From Acinetobacter sp. Ac_5812 (GTDB taxonomy: Bacteria > Pseudomonadota > Gammaproteobacteria > Pseudomonadales > Moraxellaceae): a stretch of 64,000 nt of DNA. How positions within the stretch are numbered: the first letter of the stretch is position 1; every line of letters starts with the position of its first letter. The notes beneath the pieces are model-generated. The model ran no database searches. It worked only from the letters and a program-made list of their open reading frames with translations, and was not told the DNA's origin. Position numbers and translations under genes: made by a program. The stretch lies in assembly GCF_013072695.1 (NCBI RefSeq), contig NZ_LXUK01000001.1:413380-477379 (forward strand), given 5' to 3'. Shown one piece after another: positions 1 to 10,197 of this stretch.

Positions 1-2
1 TT

Positions 3-653
3 GAAAAAAATCCAGTTGAATCCGTATCACTGGACGATCAAGCTCTGGCGCTCAATATTCAGTTTTATGATCCTAAACAATTATTGAGTAGCGTGAACCA
101 ATCTGTTTCCGTGCCTTATTTCAAACTATGCCAATTATTTTTAGATAAAAGTATTGCGCTCTGTGCCAAGCATTACCAGATTGATGCCGCTCAAATTCAG
201 GTGGTTCAAGAATTCAATGCAGATGGCGCAAGCTTAGCAACAACAGCTGAAAACAGTCATGCCCTTGAATGTCTGATGATGGTCGGTGCTGTTTTCCAGT
301 TATTGGCCGATGTACTGTATAAACGTTATCGTGAAGATAAACGTTTTGCCTTACAAACCCGTGGTGCAGTTGCAAGTGCAGTCGACGCCATGCAGTTAGA
401 TGCTGTTGAAGCCGCGAAACGATTGGCACAACATTTACATGCCAAAGAAGCAGCTTTGCATTTAAATCATGAGCAGCTCAAAAGTATTCAAAACAGTTAT
501 GAATTAGTGGCAATGCCAAATCCAAGTAATATCATGACCCGTCATGCTTTTATGATTAATGGCATGAATGAAGAATGTGCAACGTTGGCGCAAACGCTAC
601 GTACCGAAATTTTAATGGGTAAAAAAGCCAGAGCATCAACAGAGCTGGAATAA
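3..653 (+). CDS. Conserved protein of unknown function, 5' end outside the window
   Basis: The frame is open from the first bases of the window, so the N-terminus is missing; an internal TTG at 84 could be read as a start but the frame continues upstream with normal codon use. The visible 216 residues look soluble and mostly helical, with no signal peptide or membrane segment and no motif I recognise. It ends just ahead of a strong terminator, so it is the last gene of its transcript and is separate from the riboflavin genes that follow. I do not recognise the family and assign no function. Confidence 0.75.
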   Translation, partial: EKNPVESVSLDDQALALNIQFYDPKQLLSSVNQSVSVPYFKLCQLFLDKSIALCAKHYQIDAAQIQVVQEFNADGASLATTAENSHALECLMMVGAVFQLLADVLYKRYREDKRFALQTRGAVASAVDAMQLDAVEAAKRLAQHLHAKEAALHLNHEQLKSIQNSYELVAMPNPSNIMTRHAFMINGMNEECATLAQTLRTEILMGKKARASTELE

Positions 654-686
654 ATAGCACTTAGGCTACGCTAATCGAGTCATTCA

Positions 687-728
687 AAACACAAGGCTTT
701 GTCTAAATACAAAGCCTTGTGTTTTTTT
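687..728 (+). terminator. Rho-independent terminator after the first gene
   Basis: A perfect 13-bp stem (689-701 pairing with 710-722, loop of 8) is followed at once by a run of seven T. It closes the upstream gene and insulates it from ribBX. Confidence 0.9.
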
Positions 729-937
729 GTTTAGCCCATAGATATAAAGCTTACAATCACATCACACTGTCTTTTAAAGTGGCAAAACTGGGCAGGATAA
801 TGTGTTGCAAGATAATTTGTTTGGCCTGACTTTTTATTGATAAAGAAGCACAGGCGAAATTTTTTAAAATGCGGTAAACTATGCCAGATTTATCGAATAC
901 TAGTGCCTAACAAAGGCAAGATAAAAGGTGAAAGCGA

Positions 938-2059
938 ATGCCGCTGAGTCATGTTGAAGAGCTTGTTGCAGATATTCGTGCAGGCAAAATGGTCATCCTG
1001 ATGGATGATGAAGATCGTGAAAATGAAGGTGACCTCGTCATCGCTGCAACACATGTTCGCCCTGAAGATATTAACTTCATGATTACACATGCACGTGGCT
1101 TGGTCTGCCTGACACTCAGTCGCGACCGCTGTAAACAACTCAACCTTCCATTGATGGTTGATCAGAACGGCGCGCAGCACGCAACCAACTTCACGCTTTC
1201 GATTGAAGCGGCAGAAGGCATCAGTACAGGTATTTCAGCAGCTGAACGCGCACATACTATTCGTACTGCGGTTGCAGCACATGCCAAACCAAGTGATATC
1301 GTACAACCGGGTCATATTTTCCCGTTAATGGCACAACCAGGTGGTGTTTTGCACCGTGCAGGTCATACCGAAGCAGGTTGTGACCTCACCCGCTTAGCAG
1401 GTCTAGAACCAGCCTCTGTGATCTGTGAAATTATCAATGATGACGGTACAATGGCACGTCGTCCTGATTTAGAAGTCTTTGCAGAAAAACACGGCTTAAA
1501 AATTGGAACCATCGCGGACCTGATCCATTACCGCATGACCAATGAACAAACCGTTGAACGTTTGTCTCAAGAAACCATTGAGACTGAATACGGTGCATTT
1601 GAACTATATAAGTACCGTGAAATCGGCAATCCTGATATTCATGTTGCCTTAGTTAAAGGTGAACCAAAACAAGGCGTCACCACTGTTCGTGTGCATGGTT
1701 TCAGCCCAATTCGTGATTTATTGAAATTGAATAAAGCCGACGGTTCTCCTGCTTGGAACTTAGACCTTGCCATGCAAACGATCGCTGCAAGTGATCGCGG
1801 TGTACTGGTATGGATTGGTCAGGGTCAATTAGAAGATCTTGGTCCTGCATTACAGAATTTAAATCAGCCAAAACCACTGAAATCCAATGCTGCACTGTCT
1901 CATCAATATCAAACCATTGGTGTGGGTGCACAGATTTTACGTGATTTAGGCGTTGAGAAAATGAAGTTGTTGAGTTCCCCACTTCGTTTCAATGCCTTAT
2001 CCGGATTCAATTTAGAGGTAGTGGAATACATCACTGCCGATCAAATCACAGCAAAATAA
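938..2059 (+). CDS. ribB: 3,4-dihydroxy-2-butanone-4-phosphate synthase with degenerate GTP cyclohydrolase II-like domain (RibBX type)
   Basis: The N-terminal half (about residues 1-205) is a complete DHBP synthase, which turns ribulose 5-phosphate into the four-carbon precursor of the lumazine ring. It keeps the acidic [12 protein letters not shown] loop, THARGL and AGHTEA. The C-terminal half (about 210-373) resembles GTP cyclohydrolase II but contains no cysteine at all, so the C-x10-C-x-C zinc site is gone, and the usual RQEGRGIG-type stretch reads GQGQLEDLG. It should therefore not open GTP; this matches the hybrid proteins called RibBX in other proteobacteria, and a separate ribA is expected elsewhere. 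AAGGTGA lies just upstream of the ATG. ribH follows after 11 bp. I see no FMN riboswitch ahead of it. Confidence 0.95.
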   Translation: MPLSHVEELVADIRAGKMVILMDDEDRENEGDLVIAATHVRPEDINFMITHARGLVCLTLSRDRCKQLNLPLMVDQNGAQHATNFTLSIEAAEGISTGISAAERAHTIRTAVAAHAKPSDIVQPGHIFPLMAQPGGVLHRAGHTEAGCDLTRLAGLEPASVICEIINDDGTMARRPDLEVFAEKHGLKIGTIADLIHYRMTNEQTVERLSQETIETEYGAFELYKYREIGNPDIHVALVKGEPKQGVTTVRVHGFSPIRDLLKLNKADGSPAWNLDLAMQTIAASDRGVLVWIGQGQLEDLGPALQNLNQPKPLKSNAALSHQYQTIGVGAQILRDLGVEKMKLLSSPLRFNALSGFNLEVVEYITADQITAK

Positions 2060-2070
2060 TCGAGGTTGCT

Positions 2071-2541
2071 ATGGCAATTCGCCGAATTGAAGGTTTATTA
2101 CATCTCGCAAGCGAAGGTCGTTATGCGATCTTAGTCGGTCGTTTCAACAGCTTCGTTGTTGAACATTTACTTGAAGGCGCAATCGACACTTTAAAACGCC
2201 ATGGCGTTGCAGAAGAAGCGATTACCGTTATTCATGCACCTGGTGCATGGGAACTACCGATTGTTGCGAAAAAATTAGCAGCTTCAAATAAATTTGATGC
2301 CATCATTGCTTTAGGCGCAGTGATTCGTGGCAGCACACCTCACTTTGACTTTGTTGCTGGTGAATGTGCAAAAGGTTTAGGTGTGGTTGCACTTGAAAGC
2401 ACAATGCCTGTGATCAATGGTGTCTTAACCACAGACAGCATTGAACAAGCAATTGAACGTTCTGGTACGAAAGCAGGAAATAAAGGTAGCGAAGCTGCAT
2501 TGACTGCAATCGAAATGGTTAACTTATTAAAGGCAATTTAA
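2071..2541 (+). CDS. ribH: 6,7-dimethyl-8-ribityllumazine synthase
   Basis: RibH condenses the DHBP made by RibB with 5-amino-6-ribitylaminouracil to give lumazine, the penultimate riboflavin intermediate, in the cytosol as an oligomeric shell. The 156-residue length is typical. Visible signatures are the aromatic-containing RFNSFV segment near residue 25, the APGAWELP stretch, [14 protein letters not shown], and the late [11 protein letters not shown] helix. GAGG precedes the ATG. It is 11 bp after ribBX and 3 bp before nusB, so translational coupling within one operon is likely. Confidence 0.97.
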   Translation: MAIRRIEGLLHLASEGRYAILVGRFNSFVVEHLLEGAIDTLKRHGVAEEAITVIHAPGAWELPIVAKKLAASNKFDAIIALGAVIRGSTPHFDFVAGECAKGLGVVALESTMPVINGVLTTDSIEQAIERSGTKAGNKGSEAALTAIEMVNLLKAI

Positions 2542-2544
2542 AGC

Positions 2545-2994
2545 ATGTCGCAAACACTTCAGGCCGCTTATGCAGCGAAACGCAAAGCACGTCGTTTTGC
2601 TGTACAAGGGATTTATGAATGGCAAATGAGTCATAACCCAGTTCATGAAATTGAAGCACGCACGCGTGTTGAAAATGCCATGCACAAAGTTGACCTTAAC
2701 TATTACCATGAATTGCTCACTCAAGTGGTTGCTCAACATGAAGCTTTAGATGAGTTACTCATCCCTGTACTTGACCGTGAGTTAAATGCCCTGGATGGCG
2801 TAGAACTTGCAACCTTACGACTAGGTGCTTATGAACTCCGAGATCATCTTGAAGTTCCATACCGCGTTGTACTTGACGAAGCGATTGAGCTAGCTAAACA
2901 CTTTGGTGGTGCAGACAGTCATAAATACATCAATGGTGTATTAGACCGTCTTTCATCAAAGCTGCGTGAAGCTGAAAAACAGCAAGCAAAATAA
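2545..2994 (+). CDS. nusB: Transcription antitermination protein NusB
   Basis: NusB binds boxA RNA with NusE (ribosomal protein S10) and supports antitermination and processing of rRNA transcripts. The 149-residue all-helical protein shows the family N-terminus ([17 protein letters not shown]) and the late segment [16 protein letters not shown] that recognises the family. It starts 3 bp after the ribH stop and is followed by thiL, the standard ribH-nusB-thiL order of gammaproteobacteria. Confidence 0.97.
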   Translation: MSQTLQAAYAAKRKARRFAVQGIYEWQMSHNPVHEIEARTRVENAMHKVDLNYYHELLTQVVAQHEALDELLIPVLDRELNALDGVELATLRLGAYELRDHLEVPYRVVLDEAIELAKHFGGADSHKYINGVLDRLSSKLREAEKQQAK

Positions 2995-3008
2995 TAGGCT
3001 TGTGTTAA

Positions 3009-3926
3009 ATGGCTGAGTTTTCAATTATTGAGCATTACTTTAAACGCACATCCAATACGGATGTCAGTTTAGGCATCGGTGATGACTCAGCCATTATTAC
3101 CCCACCATCTTCACAACAACTGGTGATCTGTGCAGATACACTGGTTGCTGGTCGTCATTTCCCTTTAGACACCGCTGCCCATGCCATCGGCTGGAAAAGC
3201 GTCGCCGTCAATTTATCTGACTTGGCAGCAATGGGGGCAAAACCTCATAGTATTTTACTCGCATTGAGTCTGCCGACTGTTGATCATGACTGGCTGGCTG
3301 GATTTAGTCAGGGCTTGTTTGATTGCTGCGATCAATTTGATGTCAGCCTGATTGGGGGTGATACCACCCAAAGCACTCAACTCACGATTAGCGTGACTGC
3401 GCTAGGCTGGATCGAACATGGTCAGGCCATTACCCGTGCAGGTGCACAAGTCGGTGACTATATCTGTGTCAGCGGCCAAATCGGTGATGCTGCATTTGGA
3501 TTACAACATCTTGGTCATGCCTTGCAACAACGTTTGGATTATCCAACCCCACGTTGTCATTTGGGTCAACAGCTCAAAGGGTTGGCATCGAGTATGATTG
3601 ATATCTCGGATGGATTGGCGCAAGACTTAGGCCATATTTTAAAAGCATCCAATGTCGGTGCAAAATTACGGCTTGAGCAACTTCCGTTAGATTCATCACT
3701 CAAACAACTGGATCTGCAACAAGCGTGGCATTATGCGCTTGCAGGTGGTGATGATTACGAATTATGCTTTACAATATCGCCGCAAAACTTTAAACAACTG
3801 TCGCGACAACAATTAGATGTTCCGCTTACAATAATCGGCAAAATTACCCAACAAACTGGATTGTTATTTGAGTATATGGGCAAAGCACACCCATTACATG
3901 TTCATGGATACCAACACTTTGCATAA
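3009..3926 (+). CDS. thiL: Thiamine-monophosphate kinase
   Basis: ThiL phosphorylates thiamine monophosphate to the active cofactor thiamine diphosphate using ATP. The 305-residue sequence is of family length and fold (PurM/HypE-like). Visible motifs are GIGDDSAII near the N-terminus, NLSDLAAMGAKP, IGGDTTQS, DISDGLAQDL and GGDDYEL, the last two being Mg-ATP contacts. It is 14 bp after nusB and its 3' end overlaps the start of pgpA, so the two are probably translationally coupled. Confidence 0.97.
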   Translation: MAEFSIIEHYFKRTSNTDVSLGIGDDSAIITPPSSQQLVICADTLVAGRHFPLDTAAHAIGWKSVAVNLSDLAAMGAKPHSILLALSLPTVDHDWLAGFSQGLFDCCDQFDVSLIGGDTTQSTQLTISVTALGWIEHGQAITRAGAQVGDYICVSGQIGDAAFGLQHLGHALQQRLDYPTPRCHLGQQLKGLASSMIDISDGLAQDLGHILKASNVGAKLRLEQLPLDSSLKQLDLQQAWHYALAGGDDYELCFTISPQNFKQLSRQQLDVPLTIIGKITQQTGLLFEYMGKAHPLHVHGYQHFA

Positions 3927-4425
3927 GCCTCCCATTCACTTTAGCCAAATGACTTGGTTTGACCGCTTCATCGTATTCTGCGGTGTCGGTTTTGGTTCTG
4001 GTTTAGCACCCAAAGCCCCTGGAACCTTTGGTTCTGCCTTTGCGCTGTTATTTGTCCCACTGTGGTTGTACCTTGGCTTGTCAGCAAGCCTGATTGCGAT
4101 CGTATTCATGTCCTTCATTGGCATCTATATCTGTGGACATACTGCAAAAGTCATCAATGTGCATGACGATGGTCGCATTGTCTGGGATGAATTTGCAGGA
4201 CAATCCATTACCCTCCTACCTTTGCTGTATTTACAGCAAATGAATTGGCTATGGGTCATTGTCGGGTTCATCTTATTCCGTATATTTGATGTCTGGAAAC
4301 CATTCCCAATTAGCTGGGCTGACCAAAAAGTGTCTGGCGGCTTAGGGATTATGCTGGATGACATCATTGCTGGCCTTTGGGCGGCACTCTGTATTCTTAT
4401 TTTTCATTTTTATCTTTTGACTTAA
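3904..4425 (+). CDS. pgpA: Phosphatidylglycerophosphatase A
   Basis: PgpA removes phosphate from phosphatidylglycerol phosphate in the inner membrane, completing phosphatidylglycerol synthesis. The family signature [16 protein letters not shown] lies near the N-terminus and the acidic DEFAGQ motif near the middle; several hydrophobic stretches span the membrane. A longer frame opens with TTG at 3868, but ATG at 3904 (or 3898) gives the usual 25 or so residues before the GFGSGL motif and only about 23 bp overlap with thiL, so I prefer it. There is no clear ribosome site, consistent with coupling to thiL. Start uncertain, identity firm. Confidence 0.93.
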   Translation: MDTNTLHKPPIHFSQMTWFDRFIVFCGVGFGSGLAPKAPGTFGSAFALLFVPLWLYLGLSASLIAIVFMSFIGIYICGHTAKVINVHDDGRIVWDEFAGQSITLLPLLYLQQMNWLWVIVGFILFRIFDVWKPFPISWADQKVSGGLGIMLDDIIAGLWAALCILIFHFYLLT

Positions 4426-4444
4426 GCCACTATTAGAGTTAGTT

Positions 4445-5809
4445 ATGTCAACAACTGTTATTATTCTTGCAGCAGGGAAAGGAACGCGAATGCGTTCACA
4501 ATTACCAAAAGTATTACAACCACTTGCAGGTCGTCCTCTGCTTGGACATGTGATTCAAACTGCAAAAAAACTCAATGCCCAAAACATTATTACCATATAT
4601 GGACATGGCGGTGAGCTGGTTAAACAAAGCTTTGCAGCAGAACAGATTGAATGGGTTGAGCAGGCAGAACAACTTGGAACAGGTCATGCCGTGCAAATGA
4701 CTTTGCCTGTTCTACCGCAAGAAGGTGTTTCACTGATTTTATCAGGCGATGTACCTTGTATTCAGGCAGATACGCTACAAAAATTATTGGATGCATCAAC
4801 TCAAACAGGCATTGGCTTAGTGACACTCACAGTCGATGATGCAACCGGTTATGGTCGTATTGTTCGCAAAGATGGTAAAATTCAAGCCATTGTTGAACAT
4901 AAAGATGCCAATGAAGCACAACGCCAAATTAAAGAATTTAATACTGGCATTTATTGTGTCAGTAACGCAAAACTGCATGAGTGGTTGCCTCAACTTTCCA
5001 ATGAAAATGCGCAAGGCGAATATTACCTCACCGATATTGTCGCGATGGCAATTGCAGATGGCTTAGAAGTTGCCTCAGTTGAACCAGAGCTTGCATTTGA
5101 GGTTGAAGGTGTGAATAACCGCTTACAACTTGCGACCTTGGAGCGTCAGTTCCAGCAGCAGCAAGCCAAAGAATTGATGCTACAAGGTGTTCACTTAATT
5201 GACCCAAATCGTTTTGATTTACGTGGTACCTTAAGCTGTGGGCAAGACGTACAAATTGATGTCAATGTCATCATCGAAGGTGTCTGCGAGCTCGGTGATA
5301 ACGTACAACTTGGCGCAGGCTGTATTCTAAAGAATACCCGTATTGCTGCGGGTACAAAAGTTCAACCCTATAGCATTTTTGAAAATGCAGTGGTTGGTGA
5401 AAGTGCTCAAATTGGGCCTTTCGCGCGTTTACGCCCAGGTGCCAATCTCGCGAATGACGTACATATCGGCAACTTCGTAGAAGTAAAGAATACCAATATG
5501 GGCCTAGGCTCAAAAGCCAATCACTTCACTTATTTAGGTGATGCAGATATTGGCGCGGGCTGTAATATTGGTGCAGGTACCATTACCTGTAATTATGATG
5601 GTGCCAACAAACATCGTACTATTATCGAAGATAATGTATTTATTGGTACCAATAACTCATTGGTTGCACCAATCAAAATTGGTCAAGGCGCAACAACAGG
5701 TGCAGGATCAACCCTCACTCGAGATGTGGCTGAGCATAGTTTGGCTGTCGAACGATCAAAACAGTTTGAAAAAGCAAATTATCAACGTCCCCAAAAGCTG
5801 AAAAAATAA
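4445..5809 (+). CDS. glmU: Bifunctional UDP-N-acetylglucosamine pyrophosphorylase / glucosamine-1-phosphate N-acetyltransferase
   Basis: GlmU acetylates glucosamine 1-phosphate and then couples it to UTP, giving UDP-GlcNAc for peptidoglycan and lipopolysaccharide. The N-terminal uridylyltransferase carries the [11 protein letters not shown] nucleotide loop and ends near residue 230. The C-terminal half is a left-handed beta-helix of hexapeptide repeats with the acetyltransferase residues in the [20 protein letters not shown] and CNYDGANKH segments. The 454-residue length is standard. glmS follows after 12 bp, so successive enzymes of the same pathway share a transcript. Confidence 0.98.
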   Translation: MSTTVIILAAGKGTRMRSQLPKVLQPLAGRPLLGHVIQTAKKLNAQNIITIYGHGGELVKQSFAAEQIEWVEQAEQLGTGHAVQMTLPVLPQEGVSLILSGDVPCIQADTLQKLLDASTQTGIGLVTLTVDDATGYGRIVRKDGKIQAIVEHKDANEAQRQIKEFNTGIYCVSNAKLHEWLPQLSNENAQGEYYLTDIVAMAIADGLEVASVEPELAFEVEGVNNRLQLATLERQFQQQQAKELMLQGVHLIDPNRFDLRGTLSCGQDVQIDVNVIIEGVCELGDNVQLGAGCILKNTRIAAGTKVQPYSIFENAVVGESAQIGPFARLRPGANLANDVHIGNFVEVKNTNMGLGSKANHFTYLGDADIGAGCNIGAGTITCNYDGANKHRTIIEDNVFIGTNNSLVAPIKIGQGATTGAGSTLTRDVAEHSLAVERSKQFEKANYQRPQKLKK

Positions 5810-5821
5810 GAGGATAAAATT

Positions 5822-7660
5822 ATGTGTGGTATTGTTGGTGGCGTTGCTGAACGTTGTGTAACCGATATTCTGATTGAAGGACTAAAACGCCTTGAATACC
5901 GTGGCTACGACTCTGCTGGTTTAGCATTACTCAATAATCAAAAAATCTTACGTGAACGTCGTGTTGGTAAAGTTGCCAACTTGGCTGAAGCCGTGTCAGA
6001 ACAGCACTTAACTGGAAATGTCGGGATTGCACACACACGTTGGGCAACTCACGGTAAACCGACAGAAAATAATGCACATCCGCACGTTTCGGGTGATGTT
6101 GCAGTGGTTCATAACGGCATCATTGAAAACTACCAAGAGCTGAAAGATGAATTGCAAGCCTTAGGCTATGTGTTTACCTCACAAACCGATACTGAAGTTG
6201 TTGCGCACCTGGTTAACGATGCATTAAAGCAAACAGATAGCCTATTGGAAGCAGTACAAAAGATCACACCTCGCCTTAAAGGTGCTTATGCACTTGGGAT
6301 TGTGCACACGGCACATCCAGACGAGCTAATTACGGTTCGTGAAGGTTCGCCTCTGGTGATTGGTGTCGGTATTGGTGAAAACTTTATCAGTTCAGACCAA
6401 TTGGCGTTATTGCCAGTCACCAATCGCTTCGTTTATCTAGAAGAAGGTGATATTGCGCGCTTAACCCGTACCAGCATTGAAGTTTTTGCAAATGGTCAGC
6501 CTGTAGAACGCCCAATGAAAGAATTAGATGCAACAGTAAGTAATGTATCTAAAGGCGAATACAAGCACTTTATGCTTAAAGAAATTTATGAGCAGCCTGA
6601 AGCAATTCAGCAAACCATTTCTCAAGCATTGAATGGCAATAACTTACGCGAAGATTTCCTTAATCACGCCAATGCTGATTTTGCTAAAATTCAGCAAATT
6701 CAAATCATTGCTTGTGGTACTAGCTACCATGCAGGCATGATTGCCAAATATTGGTTTGAACAACTGATTGGTGTGCCTTGCCAAGTTGAGATTGCAAGTG
6801 AATTCCGCTACCGCAATCCAGTGATTGTAGCAAATACCCTATATGTCTGTATTTCACAATCAGGTGAAACAGCTGATACCTTAGCCGCATTACGTGAAAC
6901 CCAAAAGCGTGCCAAAGCTAATAACATTGACATCAGCACCATGACGATTTGTAACGTTGCGACCTCCTCTATGGTACGCGAAACAGATCATCACTTGCTG
7001 ACGCTTGCAGGTCCTGAAATTGGGGTGGCGTCAACCAAAGCCTTTACCACTCAACTTGCGGCATTGATGCTATTGATCTTAAAAATTGGTCAAGTCAAAC
7101 AACGCCTTTCCGCTGCCCAATTTGCTGAAATCACTGAAGCCTTGTGGCATTGCCCTAAAGTCATTTTAGATACTTTACAAGGCAATACTGAAATCCTGCG
7201 TTTATCAGCATTATTCGTTGAGAAAAATCACTGCTTATTCTTAGGTCGTGGGACTCATTTCCCGATCGCACTCGAAGGTGCATTGAAACTGAAAGAAATT
7301 TCATATATCCATGCTGAAGGTTATGCCGCAGGTGAATTGAAGCATGGTCCATTGGCATTGGTGGATAATGAAATGCCTGTGGTTATCTTGGCACCACAGG
7401 ATGACATGCTCGATAAACTCAAATCGAACATGGAAGAAGTTCAAGCCCGTGGTGGCGAATTATTCGTCTTTGCAGATGAAAACAGTGGTATTCATGGCAA
7501 AGACCGTCAACACGTGGTTCATGTTCCAGCGGTAAATGAATGGCTAGCACCGATCGTTTACAGCGTGCCTGTGCAATTGTTGTCTTACCACGTTGCAGTG
7601 TTACGTGGTACTGATGTCGATCAACCACGTAACCTCGCCAAGAGTGTGACAGTCGAATAA
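5822..7660 (+). CDS. glmS: Glutamine--fructose-6-phosphate aminotransferase (isomerizing)
   Basis: GlmS makes glucosamine 6-phosphate from fructose 6-phosphate and glutamine, the entry step to amino sugars. The class II amidotransferase domain starts MCGIVGG, where Cys2 is the nucleophile once Met is removed; HTRWATHG and HNGIIENY follow. Two SIS sugar-isomerase domains come after about residue 285, with the SQSGETADT phosphate loop. The end reads LAKSVTVE, the usual C-terminus. At 612 residues it is full length. The 12-bp gap from glmU leaves no room for a glmS ribozyme, which is a Gram-positive device. Confidence 0.98.
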   Translation: MCGIVGGVAERCVTDILIEGLKRLEYRGYDSAGLALLNNQKILRERRVGKVANLAEAVSEQHLTGNVGIAHTRWATHGKPTENNAHPHVSGDVAVVHNGIIENYQELKDELQALGYVFTSQTDTEVVAHLVNDALKQTDSLLEAVQKITPRLKGAYALGIVHTAHPDELITVREGSPLVIGVGIGENFISSDQLALLPVTNRFVYLEEGDIARLTRTSIEVFANGQPVERPMKELDATVSNVSKGEYKHFMLKEIYEQPEAIQQTISQALNGNNLREDFLNHANADFAKIQQIQIIACGTSYHAGMIAKYWFEQLIGVPCQVEIASEFRYRNPVIVANTLYVCISQSGETADTLAALRETQKRAKANNIDISTMTICNVATSSMVRETDHHLLTLAGPEIGVASTKAFTTQLAALMLLILKIGQVKQRLSAAQFAEITEALWHCPKVILDTLQGNTEILRLSALFVEKNHCLFLGRGTHFPIALEGALKLKEISYIHAEGYAAGELKHGPLALVDNEMPVVILAPQDDMLDKLKSNMEEVQARGGELFVFADENSGIHGKDRQHVVHVPAVNEWLAPIVYSVPVQLLSYHVAVLRGTDVDQPRNLAKSVTVE

Positions 7661-7702
7661 TTTGATACGGCTATCAGCGTCGTTTGTACCACGCTGATAT
7701 CT

Positions 7703-7741
7703 AAAAAAGCGCCATAAAGAGATTCTTTATGGCGCTTTTTT
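7703..7741 (+). terminator. Rho-independent terminator after glmS
   Basis: AAAAAGCGCCATAAAGA and its inverted copy form a long stem followed by seven T. Arms are A-rich upstream, so it could also stop transcription arriving on the other strand from the YitT-type gene. Confidence 0.9.
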
Positions 7742-7858
7742 ACTGCTGGATTTGTCATGACATCAGTCATTTAATGGGTTGGATCACATCTAGCGTCTTA
7801 TGATCGATATAGCTTGAGTTCTGCGACAGTCAAACCCATCTCAGAGCGTACACTTGCA

Positions 7859-8497
7859 TCAAGCCACATAACGCGTGCTTTTATGATTCAATAACACAAT
7901 CGAATTGAGAATAATCACACCCAAAATTGAAATCAGAATTAACTTCCAATCGACAAAGAACAATGACGCTAACAAGATTGCGAGATCAATACCTAACTGT
8001 ACTTTGCCTGCTGGGATCTGAAAGCGCTCCTGTAAATACAACGCCAGTAGGTTGATACCACCCAAGCTCGAACGATGTCTAAACAGGATCAAAAAACTCA
8101 CGCCCATCAAGACATTAGCAAAAACTGTAGCGTAAATGGGATTCACATCAGAGAGATGAAAAAATTGTGGAATGATTTCAGTAAATCCGGCCAACAATGC
8201 AACAGCGATAAAGGTTTTCACCACCAGCGCGATGCCCATCTTTTTATAGGCAAAATAATAAAATGGAATATTGATCAGGAAAAATAATACGCCGAACTTC
8301 AGATCGGTAATGTAGTGAATCAGCAAAGATAAACCTGCTGTCCCTCCCGTCATAATGCCTGCCTGCTGCAATAAGGTCATTGCAAAAGACAGAATGAATG
8401 TTCCGATCAACATCGCCAATGCATCTTCAATTTTAGAGTGCTGCTCAATCACAGGCATGACTGGACTTACCAGAGATACATTTTGCTCGGTATTCAT
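7859..8497 (-). CDS. YitT family integral membrane protein
   Basis: An inner-membrane protein of the YitT (DUF161/DUF2179-type) family, whose transported substrate is not established. About six hydrophobic segments follow a charged N-terminal tail of roughly 25 residues; the conserved glycine-rich GIMTGGTAGLSLL sits after the first segment, and FRHRSSLGGINLLALYL resembles the second copy of the same motif, suggesting an internal duplication. A frame opening at TTG 8512 adds five residues; ATG 8497 is more likely. It stands alone on the - strand, converging on glmS. Confidence 0.85.
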   Translation of the reverse strand: MNTEQNVSLVSPVMPVIEQHSKIEDALAMLIGTFILSFAMTLLQQAGIMTGGTAGLSLLIHYITDLKFGVLFFLINIPFYYFAYKKMGIALVVKTFIAVALLAGFTEIIPQFFHLSDVNPIYATVFANVLMGVSFLILFRHRSSLGGINLLALYLQERFQIPAGKVQLGIDLAILLASLFFVDWKLILISILGVIILNSIVLLNHKSTRYVA

Positions 8498-8716
8498 AAC
8501 GGTACAACTCAAATAGAAGAACAGCTAAAGGGAGAGAGATCTTTCAAAGAAAGACATAGCATATTTGATCATTTTTATTAAAATTTCGCAATTTATTCTT
8601 ATATTTTTGCCATAAATGCAATTTATATTCAAAATAATCCATTTCGAATAGTCTATGCGCTTCGATCAGCCTTGTTATGAATTCGTCTCAGATCAAGTGA
8701 CGATGAAATCCTTTTT

Positions 8717-9181
8717 TTATTTAATCGCAATCCCGTTTTCTTTTAATTTTTCCAACACAATTGAAGTGTTCAGATTACTAACACCAAAGTTCTTGGAAGA
8801 CAAAATTCCAATGAGTTTGACCATCTCATCCAGATTTTTAACTGCGACTTTAAGGGCAAAGTCATAACTGCCTGTTAATTTATGAATATCCTTCACGGCG
8901 GGCTCATGCATGAGGAACTCTACAAAACGATCATGGGTTGCATCACTATAGTTCTGTAATTTCACTTCAATAATACCCATGATCGGCGCAGGATCTGCAC
9001 TCAACGCGATTTGAGCATAATAGCCTGTAATAATTTTTTTCTGTTCAAGCTGAACACGACGGCGTGAACATTGCGAGGTCGATAAACCGACCAATTCAGC
9101 CAATTCCTGATTGGCCAAGCGTCCATTCATTTGTAAATGATGGATAATTTTTTGATCAAAATCATCAAGTTCGACGGTCAT
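8717..9181 (-). CDS. Lrp/AsnC family transcriptional regulator
   Basis: A 154-residue regulator with the classic two-part layout: an N-terminal helix-turn-helix (about residues 5-50, NGRLANQELAELVGLSTSQC) and a C-terminal RAM/ligand-binding domain (about 65-145) with the MGIIEVKL and LTGSYDFALKV strands. The family senses amino acids and acts as octamers. The nearest genes, a YitT-type protein and a nicotinamidase, are on the same strand but neither gives a clear target. The 204-base stretch downstream separates it from the YitT-type gene. Confidence 0.92.
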   Translation of the reverse strand: MTVELDDFDQKIIHHLQMNGRLANQELAELVGLSTSQCSRRRVQLEQKKIITGYYAQIALSADPAPIMGIIEVKLQNYSDATHDRFVEFLMHEPAVKDIHKLTGSYDFALKVAVKNLDEMVKLIGILSSKNFGVSNLNTSIVLEKLKENGIAIK

Positions 9182-9272
9182 AAAACGCTCAGCTTAGGTT
9201 TAAGGCATAATTTAACTGATGCTGATGCACCAGCCTGAGAAGTGTAACGCCTTTAGATCAAACAGCTCAAGC

Positions 9273-9905
9273 TTATGCCAAAATTGCAGCAGACTGAATC
9301 CGCTGAATGCCATGTTCTGACATACTTTGCCATGCATTATGTAATGAACCATTCAGATCAATCGCTTTACAGGCATCCTCAATCACATAGGTTTTAAAAC
9401 CCATCTGTGCGGCATCCAAGGCTGTCCATGTCACACAAAAATCAGTGGCAATTCCCACAATATAAACCGTATTAATTTGATGTTCTTGAAGATAGCCCTT
9501 TAATCCCGTCGGTGTTTTACGATCGGCTTCCATAAAGGCAGAATAGCTATCAATATTAACGTGAAAGCCTTTGCGGATAATCAATTGTGCCGTTGGAATA
9601 TCTAAATCAGGGTGAAATTCGGCATCCTGCGTCCCCTGTACACAATGCTTTGGCCATAATACCTGCGTGCCATAAGGTAACTCTATTGTTTCAAAAGGCA
9701 CTTTTTGCGCATGATTGTCCGCAAAAGAAATATGTTGATCTGGATGCCAGTCTTGCGTCAGCACCACCGTTTCAAACTGATGCGCCAATTGATTAATCAC
9801 AGGGATAATCTGATCGGCACCTGTGACTGCCAAGTTTCCACCTGGGGTAAATCCATTTTGCACATCGACAACAATTAATGCGCTGTGTTTTGAATCGCTT
9901 TGCAT
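9273..9905 (-). CDS. pncA: Nicotinamidase
   Basis: PncA hydrolyses nicotinamide to nicotinate for NAD salvage. The isochorismatase-like fold shows the catalytic Asp in ALIVVDVQNGF, the metal-binding DWHPDQHISFADNH stretch, WPKHCVQGT, the lysine in IIRKGF and the nucleophilic Cys in VGIATDFCVTWTALDA. Three starts are possible: a weak TTG at 9968, a TTG at 9917 placed 9 nt after AAGGAG, and ATG at 9905. I list the ATG, which gives 210 residues, close to the family's usual length; the 9917 start would add only four residues. Confidence 0.93.
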   Translation of the reverse strand: MQSDSKHSALIVVDVQNGFTPGGNLAVTGADQIIPVINQLAHQFETVVLTQDWHPDQHISFADNHAQKVPFETIELPYGTQVLWPKHCVQGTQDAEFHPDLDIPTAQLIIRKGFHVNIDSYSAFMEADRKTPTGLKGYLQEHQINTVYIVGIATDFCVTWTALDAAQMGFKTYVIEDACKAIDLNGSLHNAWQSMSEHGIQRIQSAAILA

Positions 9906-10197
9906 CTCATTATTCAACCTAGATAGCTCCTTGTACAATACGCTGCCTCTCTGTTTCTGACTAGCCAACCAGACCTAAACTTTTTCATAAGATGAAAATC
10001 ATTCAAGTAAAAGATGAATTAAAGTTTTCGGCTGTTTGACTAAAGCATATTGTTCTTATGCCGCCGATCAGTCATAATTTGCATAATTGTCATTCAATCG
10101 AATTCATTATTGAACGACGAATCAAAATACTGCAACCATCCAATATTTCGTTTCAACTAATTCAATCTCGGATGGGAAAATAGGATAGTTTTTTAAA

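Noticed and set aside
729..937. FMN riboswitch ahead of ribBX
   Set aside because: The conserved RFN blocks are not present in the leader; only a short A+T-rich promoter region is seen.
3868..3903. Upstream TTG start for pgpA
   Set aside because: It would overlap thiL by 59 bases and lengthen the N-terminus beyond the family norm; ATG 3904 or 3898 fits better.
7785..7858. Short - strand frame after the YitT-type stop, reading like coding sequence (ending TVAELKLYRS)
   Set aside because: Only about 23 residues and out of frame with YitT; a frameshifted tail is possible but the YitT product already has normal length.
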